A DNA stretch of 33,892 bases from Wenzhouxiangellaceae bacterium (GTDB taxonomy: Bacteria > Pseudomonadota > Gammaproteobacteria > Xanthomonadales > Wenzhouxiangellaceae). Below are positions 18,849-28,158 of this stretch, in pieces; the first letter of the stretch is position 1; each line of letters starts with the position of its first letter. A program made the translations under genes and the position numbers. The notes beneath the pieces were generated by a model. That model did not search any database. It saw nothing but the letters and a program-made list of their open reading frames with translations, and was not told the origin of the DNA. The stretch spans positions 1-33,892 of the forward strand of contig REEQ01000056.1 in assembly GCA_007695005.1 (NCBI GenBank). The letters run 5' to 3'.

Positions 18849-21800
18849 GTGTGCCTGGAAAAATTGTTCGACAGACTGCCACAAGGCCGAATCCTCGCTC
18901 CGCCCTGGCTGATCCCGGTCCTGCTTGGACTGATCCTGAGTCAATCAGGCATGGCTGAAGAGACGCTGCTGCACGCATTCGCCCTGAACGAGATCGATGA
19001 AGGTGGCGCCACCCACGCTGTTGTCTGGCGCGGCGAGCGTCCTGCTCAGCTGCAGGTTCGAATCCAGGGGCTTCCGGATCGCATTGTCGAACATCGCGTG
19101 ATTGACGATCGCGTGACACTGCTCAGTCTCAGCCGTGTGCCCTCCTCGGTGCATTTTGATGTCCGAGACGAAAACGACGGCCTGCTGGCAACAACGCAGG
19201 CGCGTGCCATGCCGTTTGGCTGGCAGCCGGATGTGCCGGGTGTCGGCCCTGACAGGCCGATCGGTGCCGCCGTGATTTATCGGGATGAATTGGTCGTTGG
19301 CGGCTATTTTTCCGCCGTCGGCGGCTTCGCCTCCATGGCTTTGGCCCGTTTCGATGGCTATCGCTGGTTGCCTTTTGGCGACGACCAGGGTTCAGGCCTC
19401 AACCTGGGTGCTACCAGCGCGCAAGTCTTTGTCAACGATCTGGCTGTTTTCCAGGGCGACCTTTACGTTGCCGGCAGTTTCGGCGAAGCAGGCGACACCC
19501 CCGTCTTCAATATCGCCCGTTTTGACGGCAGTGGCTGGCATGCCGTTGGCGAGACGGGAAACATCGAGTGGATCGAGGGGCTACTGGCAACGGAAGACCG
19601 ACTCTACGTGACCGGCTCGTTCAGCGCCATTGGCGGACAGACCTCTCGACGCATTGCCGCCTGGGACGGTAAGACCTGGATTGGCATCAACCCTCAACCC
19701 CTTTCACCGGATGCTCCTCAGCCCAGCATCCACGCCATGGCCAAGTTCAACGGAGAGCTGATTGTTGGTGGCCAAATCGCCGAAATCGGCGGGGTCGCCG
19801 TCAACAACCTTGCCCGCTTCGATGGCAGCCAGTGGCACCCGCTGGATAATGGCACTACCGATGGCGTCAACGGCATTGTCCGCGCCCTGCAGGTTTTCCA
19901 GGACCATTTGATTGTCGCCGGAGGCTTCAGCGAGGCCGGCGGCGAGCCAGCCAATCGAATCGCGGCCTGGAATGGTGAAGCCTGGGGCGGTTTGGCCGTT
20001 GCGAACAACGGCTTTGATGGCCCGATCCTGACATTGGCGCTGTTCAACGGCCAAGTCGCCGCCGGCGGCGAGTTCAGTGGCGGCCTGTCCTTTTTCGGTG
20101 GCCACGGTTCCTGGACGCAAGCGATTGATTTATTCAATGTTCGAGTCATCCAGGATGTTGGATTCCTGACCGCGCTCGACCACCTGCTGGTCGTTTCCGG
20201 CACGTCAATCTTGGACACACCAACCGTGGGCCAGGCTGCCGTTTACTTGTATCACCCCAGCGGTTTCTGGACCGCGGCAGGTGAACGCTTCCAGCGCCGA
20301 CTCTTTGACTTCGTATCCGGCTTCCCTGTGAGCTTTTTTGGGTTTGGCAACACCTTGCTGGCAGGTGGCTTTCGGATGTGGGCACCGAATGTGAAGGACG
20401 CGGCTGTGTATTCCTATTGGGACGGCGAATCCTGGCGCGGCGCGGACTTTATTCCCGACCCCTCCTTCACCCGCGCTCACCAGTTCATCGAATTCCAGGA
20501 CGAGCTCTACCTGGCCGGTAGCTTTTTGACCGTCAACGACCAGACTTTCAATGGTATTGCGCGCTTTGACGGAGAAAACTGGCAGCCGCTGCCCGGGCCG
20601 GCAGGCATTGGCCTGGAAAGGGACAGCCCAGCGCCCACGCCGACGCTGAGCATGATCGAGTATCAAGGCCAGCTGGTTATCGGTGGCCCTTTTGACCGTG
20701 CTGGCGGGCTCCCGGCGGATGGGCTGGCCCGCTGGGACGGTGAAACCCTGCGACCATTCGATGCAGCGCTCGATGGCAAGCCATCGGGCCTGATCCGGAC
20801 CATGGCCGTGGTCGGCGACACCCTGTATCTGGGCGGTTCCTTGCAGTGGAGCAGTGACGATCGCATCTTTCTTGCCGGCTTCAACGGCGAGGAGTGGTTG
20901 CCCCGGCCCGGTTCTGACGGCCCCCGCCTCAACAATTCCGTATTGCGAATGACCGAGTTCAAGGGCGAGCTGGTTCTGACCGGGTTCTTCTCCCGCGTTG
21001 ATGATGAATACGTCGGCAGTGCGGTGCGTTTTGATGGCACCGAGTTTTTGCGGTTTCCCGGAGTGCCCAGCGAGGCGCCGACGCAGGGACAAGGTGGCAT
21101 CTCTTTTTCCGATTTCATTGCCGACGGTGATGACCTGGTGATAGCGGGATTAATGAGCCTGGATGACGGTCCTTATGAGTACCAGATCATCCGCTGGGAC
21201 GGGGAAAACTGGGGCGAGCGACTGCCGGACATTGCCCCTGTCTTCTCAGACAGGGTCTGGTCCGGCGCACGTTGGTTGACCCGGCTCAATGGCCAACTTC
21301 ACGCCCTCGCCAGTTTCGAGCGCGACGGCATAATCAACTTTGCCGAGGTATTCGCATTCGATGGCGAGGCCTGGCATCCAATAATCCCCCCGCCGGAACA
21401 GCTGCCAACCAGCGCCTGGTCAGTCCCGGCGAGAATCAACAGCGCGGCATGGCTGGATGATCAGCTAATGCTGGGAGGTGAATTCAGTCGCAGCCAGGGC
21501 CATCTGGCGGACTACCTGATCGCCTTCGACGGCCAGCACTGGACGCCAATGCCACCCGAGGACTCGCCCAACGGCGAAATCCTGGTGCTGATGCCGCACG
21601 AGGGCTGGCTTTATGTCGGGGGTCGCTTTACCCAGATCGGCGACGATTCGATGCCTTACCTGGCCCGCTGGAACGGCCAGCAGTGGGAAGGCATCGACGG
21701 TCTCAACGGGCCGGTCCATGCCATCGAGATCCACCAGGGGGAAATTTACGCAGGCGGTGAGTTTTCCCAGGCCAGCGCCACCCAGGTCAATTTCCTGGCC

Positions 21801-22799
21801 CGCCACGATGGCCAGCAGTGGCATCCGCTGACGGCCAGCGGACAGTCACCTGGCGTCAACTGCGGCAATGTCTGCTCAGACCCGCAGGTCTGGGCATTGA
21901 AGTCATTGGGCGACGAGTTGGCCGTAGGTGGCCGGTTCGTCGAGGCCGGCAATACACCTACCGGCGGTGTGGCCCGCTGGAACGGCGAGGGCTGGATCGC
22001 GCCCTGGCAAGGCGGCGACCTGCGACCCGTCGGGGAAGTGCGCGGTTTTGAAAGTTTCGACGATCATCTGATGGTCGCCTCGACGGGCGTTTCTTCACCG
22101 AACTTCCAACGCGCCTTCCCCAACCTGATGTTCTGGAGCGGCAGCGACTGGGAGACGCTCCCCGGCTTCAATGACGTGGATCGACCGCCCGGTGGCCTTG
22201 GGGCGATCAAACGCCTGGGCGATGAATTGTGGGTTGGCGAAACCTACCAGGGCTTCCTGAATCGTGGCACCGAGCTTAGGCGTAACGAGGAAGGCCACTG
22301 GGCCAACTTTGCTGCGCCTTCGGACGGATTGCTGCGCGGTGCGAACCAGATCCCCCGAACCCGGACCATCGTGCCATGGGACAACGGCGTAGCCATTGCC
22401 GGCGAGTGGTTCACTGTCGGCCGCCTCGGCTCTCATTCGTTCAGCCGCTGGCTGCCTGAGCCTGCTGAGGTCCGGATTGACAGTCTGTCGGCAGCGCTGA
22501 TCCCTGGCGGCGGCAGTGTCAGTGTCGTTGTCGCCGTCGACGGAGAAGTGCGCCGTCCACGCGGTGGCGTCGTGATTATCGAGTCCGAAAACGGTGAGCG
22601 CTGTGAAACTGCCCACTCCGCAAAGCTGGGTTCGAGCGTGCGGGTTTTTGAATGCGAACTGACCCTGGAAGGCAGCGGTGCAGTCAAGCTCAGCGCCCGC
22701 TATCTGGCCTCACCCAGCCACGAAACATCGCAGTCAGCACCCGCTCGTATTCTGGTCGGCGTGGCAGCCGAGCTGTTCCAGGATCGCTTTTCGGAGTAG
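18849..22799 (+). CDS. Giant secreted beta-propeller-repeat protein with C-terminal Ig-like domain
   Basis: I choose the GTG at 18849 (1,316 residues). GGAG lies 9 nt upstream, and the next hydrophobic stretch (APPWLIPVLLGLILSQSGMA) reads as a signal peptide. The in-frame ATG at 18612 would lie inside the AraC gene. After a roughly 100-residue N-terminal domain come about 21 repeats of 45-60 residues of the form '.LyvgG.F...gg....iArfdG..W.plg', for example LYVAGSFGEAGDTP and NIARFDGSGWHAVG. Some copies are degenerate. They resemble galactose-oxidase/kelch-like propeller blades. The last 100 residues form an Ig-like beta domain with a Cys pair (NGERCETA, VFECEL) and a terminal ELFQDRFSE. Function is unknown. 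Secretion, probably to the surface or outside, is likely. The start is uncertain; the frame is not. Confidence 0.85.
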   Translation: MCLEKLFDRLPQGRILAPPWLIPVLLGLILSQSGMAEETLLHAFALNEIDEGGATHAVVWRGERPAQLQVRIQGLPDRIVEHRVIDDRVTLLSLSRVPSSVHFDVRDENDGLLATTQARAMPFGWQPDVPGVGPDRPIGAAVIYRDELVVGGYFSAVGGFASMALARFDGYRWLPFGDDQGSGLNLGATSAQVFVNDLAVFQGDLYVAGSFGEAGDTPVFNIARFDGSGWHAVGETGNIEWIEGLLATEDRLYVTGSFSAIGGQTSRRIAAWDGKTWIGINPQPLSPDAPQPSIHAMAKFNGELIVGGQIAEIGGVAVNNLARFDGSQWHPLDNGTTDGVNGIVRALQVFQDHLIVAGGFSEAGGEPANRIAAWNGEAWGGLAVANNGFDGPILTLALFNGQVAAGGEFSGGLSFFGGHGSWTQAIDLFNVRVIQDVGFLTALDHLLVVSGTSILDTPTVGQAAVYLYHPSGFWTAAGERFQRRLFDFVSGFPVSFFGFGNTLLAGGFRMWAPNVKDAAVYSYWDGESWRGADFIPDPSFTRAHQFIEFQDELYLAGSFLTVNDQTFNGIARFDGENWQPLPGPAGIGLERDSPAPTPTLSMIEYQGQLVIGGPFDRAGGLPADGLARWDGETLRPFDAALDGKPSGLIRTMAVVGDTLYLGGSLQWSSDDRIFLAGFNGEEWLPRPGSDGPRLNNSVLRMTEFKGELVLTGFFSRVDDEYVGSAVRFDGTEFLRFPGVPSEAPTQGQGGISFSDFIADGDDLVIAGLMSLDDGPYEYQIIRWDGENWGERLPDIAPVFSDRVWSGARWLTRLNGQLHALASFERDGIINFAEVFAFDGEAWHPIIPPPEQLPTSAWSVPARINSAAWLDDQLMLGGEFSRSQGHLADYLIAFDGQHWTPMPPEDSPNGEILVLMPHEGWLYVGGRFTQIGDDSMPYLARWNGQQWEGIDGLNGPVHAIEIHQGEIYAGGEFSQASATQVNFLARHDGQQWHPLTASGQSPGVNCGNVCSDPQVWALKSLGDELAVGGRFVEAGNTPTGGVARWNGEGWIAPWQGGDLRPVGEVRGFESFDDHLMVASTGVSSPNFQRAFPNLMFWSGSDWETLPGFNDVDRPPGGLGAIKRLGDELWVGETYQGFLNRGTELRRNEEGHWANFAAPSDGLLRGANQIPRTRTIVPWDNGVAIAGEWFTVGRLGSHSFSRWLPEPAEVRIDSLSAALIPGGGSVSVVVAVDGEVRRPRGGVVIIESENGERCETAHSAKLGSSVRVFECELTLEGSGAVKLSARYLASPSHETSQSAPARILVGVAAELFQDRFSE

Positions 22800-22843
22800 C
22801 GCCGCGAGAACCACCTCAGGACGCCGCGGCCGAGACCGGTCAA

Positions 22844-22866
22844 GCCACCGTCACTTCGGCGGTGGC
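22844..22866. terminator. Hairpin between the convergent propeller-protein and tesA genes
   Basis: GCCACCG (22844-22850) and CGGTGGC (22860-22866) form a perfect 7-bp GC-rich stem with a 9-nt loop. It lies 45 nt after the plus-strand stop and only 2 nt after the tesA stop on the minus strand. The minus strand continues TTGACC, so the T-run is poor. A bidirectional terminator is the likeliest role. Confidence 0.5.
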
Positions 22867-22868
22867 GC

Positions 22869-23498
22869 TTACTCCACCAGCAGCGGCTCCAGCGCCGGCC
22901 ACAGGCGTTCGAGCATCAGCGGCTGGGCTTCGATGGTAGGGTGAATGCCGTCTTGCATCATCATGCCCGGCTGATCGAACAGGTCGTCGAGGAAGAACGG
23001 CAGCAGGGTAACGCCGTGTGCCTCGGCCAGGCGTGGATAGATGGCCTCGAAGCGGCTAACGTAGGCTGGCCCCAGATTCGGCGGCATGCGGATCTGCATC
23101 AGACCGACGCGGGCGCCCGAGCCCTTGCCCTTTTCGATCAGTGCCGCCAGATTCTGTTCTATCTGGCGCGGCGCCAGCGCACGCAGCCCATCGTTGCCGC
23201 CGAGGATGATCAGCAGCACGTCGGGCTCGAAGTCAGCCAGCAGACCGGCCAGGCGGCTCAAGCCCCCGGCCGTGGTTTCCCCGGATATGCTGGCATTGAT
23301 TACCCGTCGGTCTTCGCCCAGCCTTTCCGACAACAAGTGCGCCCAGCCAGCTTCACGCGGCATGTTGTAGGCGTCTGACAGACTATCTCCGATAACCAGT
23401 ACGGTAGCCGCGGCGGCCGGTGCCGCAATAATCATGGCTGCCAGCATGGCGGCGGCCGAAAGCATAATTCTGACAATGGACCAGCAATGACGGATCAT
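22869..23498 (-). CDS. tesA: SGNH-hydrolase, TesA-type lysophospholipase/arylesterase
   Basis: TesA is a periplasmic SGNH esterase with thioesterase, lysophospholipase and arylesterase activity. I choose the ATG at 23498 (209 residues), because the frame upstream of it runs through the ABC gene. The signal peptide is about 1-31 (SAAAMLAAMIIAAPAAA). Block I is VIGDSLSDAYNMP with nucleophile Ser39, block III is ILGGNDGLRAL, and block V (DGIHPTIEAQ) supplies Asp and His. AGGAGAG at 23511-23517 lies 12 nt before the ATG, somewhat far. An ATG at 23465 would give a shorter signal peptide. The tesA-ybbA divergent pair is conserved in E. coli and Pseudomonas. Confidence 0.93.
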   Translation of the reverse strand: MIRHCWSIVRIMLSAAAMLAAMIIAAPAAAATVLVIGDSLSDAYNMPREAGWAHLLSERLGEDRRVINASISGETTAGGLSRLAGLLADFEPDVLLIILGGNDGLRALAPRQIEQNLAALIEKGKGSGARVGLMQIRMPPNLGPAYVSRFEAIYPRLAEAHGVTLLPFFLDDLFDQPGMMMQDGIHPTIEAQPLMLERLWPALEPLLVE

Positions 23499-24227
23499 GG
23501 GCAAAAAATTCTCTCCTGTCGCAACGTGGGCTTCAGCGTCCAGGCGCCGGGCGGCCAACTCGATATTCTCAAGGATATCAACCTGAGCCTGAACGAAGCC
23601 GAAACGCTGGCCATTGTTGGCGCCTCGGGATCGGGCAAGACCACCCTGCTCGGCCTACTGGCCGGGCTGGAGCGCCCAACCACAGGTGAGGTATGGCTGG
23701 CAGGCGAGCATCTCAACCGCCTCGACGAAAACGAACGCGCCCGCCTGCGCCGGCGCCGGGTCGGCTTCGTGTTCCAGTCCTTTCATCTGCTGCCCAGCCT
23801 GACCGCGCTGGAAAACGTCATGCTGGCGCTCGAGATCGCCGGCCTGGACCGGCCTCGCCAGCGCGCCACCCGCGCCCTGGAGCAAGTGGGCTTGAGTCAT
23901 CGCATGGCCCACTACCCTCGCCAGATGTCAGGCGGTGAGCAGCAACGCGTGGCCATCGCCCGCGCTTTTGCCGGAGACCCGGCGGTGCTGTTCGCCGACG
24001 AGCCCACCGGCAACCTGGATCGCAACACCGGCGAATCCGTTGCCAGGTTGTTGTTCGACATCAATCGCGAGCACGGCACCGCCCTGGTCCTGGTGACTCA
24101 TGACCTGAACCTGGCCCGGCGCTGCGGCCGGATCGAGGAAATCGAGGACGGCAGCCTGATCAGCGGTCAGGATGGGGCCCAGAGCGAGAGCGGTCGCGAG
24201 CGCTTCCGCCTGGTCGACAAGGGATGA
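23487..24227 (+). CDS. ybbA: ABC transporter ATP-binding protein, YbbA family
   Basis: This 246-residue ATPase belongs to the MacB/LolD-like group that works with FtsX-type permeases. Walker A is GASGSGKTT (about 45-53). The Q-loop is [11 protein letters not shown], the signature [14 protein letters not shown], Walker [14 protein letters not shown], and the switch histidine lies in [10 protein letters not shown]. The ATG at 23487 is 12 bp inside the start of tesA on the other strand, so the two 5' ends overlap. The stop overlaps the permease ATG (ATGA). In E. coli ybbA and ybbP stand in the same order beside tesA. The substrate of this exporter group is not firmly known; lipids or toxic alcohols have been suggested. 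Confidence 0.94.
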   Translation: MTDHGQKILSCRNVGFSVQAPGGQLDILKDINLSLNEAETLAIVGASGSGKTTLLGLLAGLERPTTGEVWLAGEHLNRLDENERARLRRRRVGFVFQSFHLLPSLTALENVMLALEIAGLDRPRQRATRALEQVGLSHRMAHYPRQMSGGEQQRVAIARAFAGDPAVLFADEPTGNLDRNTGESVARLLFDINREHGTALVLVTHDLNLARRCGRIEEIEDGSLISGQDGAQSESGRERFRLVDKG

Positions 24228-26695
24228 GTAGCGGCATGAATGCCTTTGCCCTGTCCGGGCGCCTGCTGCTTCGCCAGGGCCGCTCTGGCGCCCTGGGCCT
24301 GCTGGCCGCCGGCCTGATTGTCGCAACTGCCGCGCTGGTCGCGGTCAGTCAGTTCACCGACCGGGTCGGGCGTGCGCTGGAGCGCGAGGCCGGAGAGGCC
24401 CTTGCCGCTGATCTGGTTGTCACCGGGCGCGACCGCATCAATCCAGAGATCGTCGAGCAAGCCCGCGCCATGGGCCTGGAGACCTCCGAAGTCATTCTAA
24501 TGAGCACCGCGGTGTTCATCGGCGACGACAGCATGCTGATCGACGTCAAAGGCGTGTCCGAGGGCTATCCGCTCAGGGGGCAGCTGCTGCTGGCCGACCG
24601 CCTGGGCGGTGAGGAACAGGGCCACGTCGGGATTCCCGAGCGCGGCCAGGCGTGGATGGAGCCGCGTGGGCTGCGCTACCTGGACGCCGACACCGGCGAC
24701 ATGACCGACCTGGGCACCCGTGAGCTGACCATCAGCCGCTCGCTGGTGTTCGAGCCGGATCGCGGCGGATCGCGCTTCATGCTCGCCCCGCGAATGATGG
24801 TCAACCTGGCCGACCTGCTGGAGAGTGAACTGCTGGGGCCCGGCGCCCGGGCGCGCTATCGGCTGCTGGTCGCCGGCGGCGAAGGCGATGTAGACGCCTT
24901 TCGCCGCTGGCTGGAACCGCGCCTGGACGATGCCGAGCTGGGCATCATCACGGTGCGAGATGCCGAAGACCAGACCGGCCTGGCCCTGACGCAGGCCAGG
25001 CGGTTCCTCGGGATTGCCGCCCTGACCACGGTGATCCTGGCTGCCGTTGCCATCCTGCTGTCGGCGCTGCGATTTGCCTCGGCCCAGCGTGACCTGGTCG
25101 CGCTGCTGAAATCTTTCGGCGCGACCGGCAACCAGGTCATGGCCGCCTTGTCGCTGATGCTGTTGTGGCTGGTGCTGGTGGCGGTGATCATCGGCGGGCT
25201 GGCCGGGCTGGGTGCCCAGGCAATGATTGCCGAGATCCTGGCCGACGGTCCCGCTGGCGCACTACCGCCGCCGCGCCTGGCGCCGGTGCTGGGCGGCGGC
25301 CTGTTCACTCTGCTGCTGGCCGCCGGCTTCGCCTTGCCGCCGCTGATCAATCTGCGCCAGGTACCGCCGATGCGGATTCTGAATCGGTCGCTGGACAACC
25401 GGATCGGCTTGTCACGGCTGCTTTGGCTGCTGCCCATTGCCGGCGCCCTGGCCATCCCGGTGTTCCAGCTCGGCCATACCCGGCTGGCCCTGATCGTACT
25501 TGGCGGCAGCGCCGTGCTGGCACTGGCCCTTGCCCTTTTCGGCTGGCTGGCGATGATCTTCACCCGGCTGCTGTCGCGCCGGGCTACGGCCGCCTGGCGC
25601 TTCGGCCTGGCCGGCCTGCATCGCCGTCGCGGCGCCGGCATTGTCCAGGTCACGGCCTTAGGGTTAGGCCTGATGGCACTGCTGTTGCTGATGATCGTGC
25701 GCGCCGAACTGCTGGAGCAGTGGCGCGGCAGCCTGCCGCCGGACACGCCGGATCACTTCCTGGTCAACATCCAGCCCGACCAGGTTGACGCGGTCCAGGA
25801 TGAGCTGATCCGGGTCGGTGCGCGCAATCTGCAGGTCCGGCCGATGGCCAACGTCAATCTGGTTGCCTCCAGCGGCGAGCTGCAGCGTGATGACCGTATG
25901 GCCGGCCAGATCAACCTGTCCTGGATTGATGAGCTGCCGCCGGCCAACCGAGTAATTGCCGGCGAGTTTTTCGCTCCCGATGCCACCGGAGAAGTGTCGC
26001 TGGCCGACATGTGGGCGCAGCGCCTGGGTGTCGAACTGGGCGACGAGTTGACCTTCGAGTCCGGTGCGCGGCGATTCACCGCCACCGTGACCAGCATTCG
26101 CGAGGTCGACTGGAACTCCTTCAACGTCAATTTCTTCGTCCTGCTGACCCCGGATGCCGGCGAACTGCTGCCGCACCAGTTCATTGCCAGCTTCTACCTG
26201 GCCGATGGCGACGGCAGCGTGCTCAGGCCCATGTCGAGGACATGGCCGAACGTGTCAGTGATCGACGTCGGGGCCATCATCGCGCGTATCGGCGACATCA
26301 TCGACCGGGTCAGTTCCGCCGCCCAGGTGGTGTTTTTGTTCACCCTGCTGGCCGGCCTGGTCGTGCTGCTGGCCGCGCTTGAGGCCACCCGCGACGAGCG
26401 TCGCCATGAATCCGCCCTGATCCGGACCCTGGGTGCCGACAACCCGATGGTCCGGCGCGGCCTGCTGATCGAGTACGGCATCATGGCCGTGATTGCCGCC
26501 CTGCTGGCCACGGTCGGATCGGCTGCCACCGGCTGGCTGCTGGCCCGCGAGCTGTTCGACTTTGCCTATCAGCCCTCGCTGCGCCTGTTCCTAACCGGGT
26601 TTGTCGCCTCGGTGGTTCTGGTGGTAGGCAGCGGCTGGTTGGGCAACCGGTCGGTGCTGTCGACACCGCCGGTTCGCATCCTGCGCACCGGCTGA
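24224..26695 (+). CDS. ybbP: ABC transporter permease with FtsX-like domains, YbbP family
   Basis: This 823-residue permease is the partner of YbbA. A first helix near the N-terminus (LGLLAAGLIVATAALVAV) leads into a periplasmic domain (about 45-260, VVTGRDRINPEIVEQA, FEPDRGGSRFMLAPRMM). Three helices with the first FtsX core follow (about 262-375). Then come a pair of central helices, a second large periplasmic domain (about 505-690) and a C-terminal FtsX core (about 700-815). Two FtsX units in one chain is normal for YbbP, so no separate second permease is needed. An in-frame ATG five codons later (MNAFALSG) could also be the start. Translation is coupled to ybbA by an ATGA overlap. Confidence 0.92.
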   Translation: MSSGMNAFALSGRLLLRQGRSGALGLLAAGLIVATAALVAVSQFTDRVGRALEREAGEALAADLVVTGRDRINPEIVEQARAMGLETSEVILMSTAVFIGDDSMLIDVKGVSEGYPLRGQLLLADRLGGEEQGHVGIPERGQAWMEPRGLRYLDADTGDMTDLGTRELTISRSLVFEPDRGGSRFMLAPRMMVNLADLLESELLGPGARARYRLLVAGGEGDVDAFRRWLEPRLDDAELGIITVRDAEDQTGLALTQARRFLGIAALTTVILAAVAILLSALRFASAQRDLVALLKSFGATGNQVMAALSLMLLWLVLVAVIIGGLAGLGAQAMIAEILADGPAGALPPPRLAPVLGGGLFTLLLAAGFALPPLINLRQVPPMRILNRSLDNRIGLSRLLWLLPIAGALAIPVFQLGHTRLALIVLGGSAVLALALALFGWLAMIFTRLLSRRATAAWRFGLAGLHRRRGAGIVQVTALGLGLMALLLLMIVRAELLEQWRGSLPPDTPDHFLVNIQPDQVDAVQDELIRVGARNLQVRPMANVNLVASSGELQRDDRMAGQINLSWIDELPPANRVIAGEFFAPDATGEVSLADMWAQRLGVELGDELTFESGARRFTATVTSIREVDWNSFNVNFFVLLTPDAGELLPHQFIASFYLADGDGSVLRPMSRTWPNVSVIDVGAIIARIGDIIDRVSSAAQVVFLFTLLAGLVVLLAALEATRDERRHESALIRTLGADNPMVRRGLLIEYGIMAVIAALLATVGSAATGWLLARELFDFAYQPSLRLFLTGFVASVVLVVGSGWLGNRSVLSTPPVRILRTG

Positions 26696-26702
26696 TGCCA
26701 TC

Positions 26703-28118
26703 GTGAGCACACCGGCGCCGACCCAGCATGACCCCCAGGCAAGGCTGATCCTGACCGGTTCACCCTGGCGGGTGACCTGGACCATGGGCTGGCCGGCCGT
26801 GGCCGTGATGCTGCTGTGGGGCCTGAACGCGATCCTGGATGCGGTCTTCATCGGCCAGCTGATTGGCGAGCAGGCCCTGGCCGGGGCCGTGCTGGCCTAC
26901 CCGATCACCCAGCTCACCCTGGGTTTGAGCTCGCTGGCGGGCATCGGCGGTGGCGTTGCCCTGTCGATTGCCATCGGCCGCGGCGACCGCGAGTTGATGC
27001 GCTGCCTGCCCGGCACGGTGCTGGCCATTGCCGGCCTGCTGGCGCTGGGCTACGCGGTGATCGGTGCTCTGTTTGCAGAACCCCTGGTCCGGGCCATGGG
27101 CGGGCGTGGCGAACTGATCGATATCGGCGCCAGCTACCTGCGTGCCTCGGCCCTGGGCGGGCTGGGCGCCATCGCCGGCATGAGCCTGAACATGCTTCTG
27201 CGCGGCGAAGGCAAGATGCGCCTGGCTGCAGGCTACATGGCCATCGGTCTGGCCATCAATATCCTGCTCACGCCGCTGTTCATTGCCGGCTTCGGCTGGG
27301 GCGTGGCCGGAGCGGCCTGGGCAACCAATGTTGGCGGCCTCGTCGGCGCCGCGCTGGTCTGGATGCGCTTCGCCCGCGGCCGTGCCAGCTACCCGGTCGA
27401 TGCACGCTGGGTCGGCCTGCATCCCGCGCTGTCCCGCCGCATCGTCAAACTGGGCATGCCAGCCATGATCATGAGCTCCATGGGCCTGATCCAGGCGATC
27501 GTGGTTTTCAATGTGCTGGTTCGAATCGGTACCGAGTCGGATATTGCGTTTTACGGCGCGGTCTGGCGGGTGCTGATCTTCATGCTGACGCCGTTATTCG
27601 GGCTGATGCGTGCCTTCCAGCCGGTGGCCGGCATCAACTACGGCGCCGGCAACTGGCTGCGGATACGCCAGAATTTCTGGACCTTCGTCGGCGCCGGCCT
27701 GCTCATCATTGTGCCGATCTGGGCCTTGATGACGCTGTTTCCAGCACAGACCCTGATGCTGATGCTGCCGGAAATGACATTTTCCAGCACCGATCTGCAT
27801 CATTTTCGAGTCATGATGCTGGTGCTGCCGCTACTGCCGGTCACCTTCACCGCCCTGGCCCTGCTGCCGGCCATTGAACAGCCTGGCAAGGCGACCCTGG
27901 TCTCGGTCTCGCGTCAGCTGGTGTTCTACGTGCCGGTAATGCTGATTGTTCCCGGACTGGTCGGTCTCCCCGGCGTCTATTACGGGGCTACCGGCATCGA
28001 CCTGCTCTGCGGCTTGTGGCTGCTGATAATGGTGCTGGCGATTTTCCGTCGCCAGGGCCATGACACTGTTGCCGACCGTGGCAGCGGCTATGCCAGCCAG
28101 GAGGGTGCTACAAGATAA
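26703..28118 (+). CDS. MATE-family multidrug/cation efflux transporter
   Basis: This 471-residue protein has about twelve hydrophobic helices and a two-fold internal repeat. The first half has NAILDAVFIGQLIG and LSSLAGIGGGVALSIAIGRG. The second half has RAFQPVAGINYGAGNW, the family's MepA/DinF-type signature for helices 7-8. The likely role is drug or metabolite efflux driven by Na+ or H+; the substrate is unknown. The start is a GTG 7 nt after the ybbP stop without a clear ribosome binding site, so coupling to the ABC genes is likely. An ATG a little farther on (MGWPAVAV) would cut into helix 1. The stop faces the small unknown gene at 28159-28551 with 40 nt between them and no visible hairpin. 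Confidence 0.9.
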   Translation: MSTPAPTQHDPQARLILTGSPWRVTWTMGWPAVAVMLLWGLNAILDAVFIGQLIGEQALAGAVLAYPITQLTLGLSSLAGIGGGVALSIAIGRGDRELMRCLPGTVLAIAGLLALGYAVIGALFAEPLVRAMGGRGELIDIGASYLRASALGGLGAIAGMSLNMLLRGEGKMRLAAGYMAIGLAINILLTPLFIAGFGWGVAGAAWATNVGGLVGAALVWMRFARGRASYPVDARWVGLHPALSRRIVKLGMPAMIMSSMGLIQAIVVFNVLVRIGTESDIAFYGAVWRVLIFMLTPLFGLMRAFQPVAGINYGAGNWLRIRQNFWTFVGAGLLIIVPIWALMTLFPAQTLMLMLPEMTFSSTDLHHFRVMMLVLPLLPVTFTALALLPAIEQPGKATLVSVSRQLVFYVPVMLIVPGLVGLPGVYYGATGIDLLCGLWLLIMVLAIFRRQGHDTVADRGSGYASQEGATR

Positions 28119-28158
28119 GCCACCTGACTGGCCGGCTAAACCACGAGACGACTATTGA

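Noticed and set aside
23499-23558. Longer tesA starting at 23558
   Set aside because: The extra 20 residues lie in front of the normal signal peptide and run antisense through ybbA. They do not resemble the family's N-terminus.
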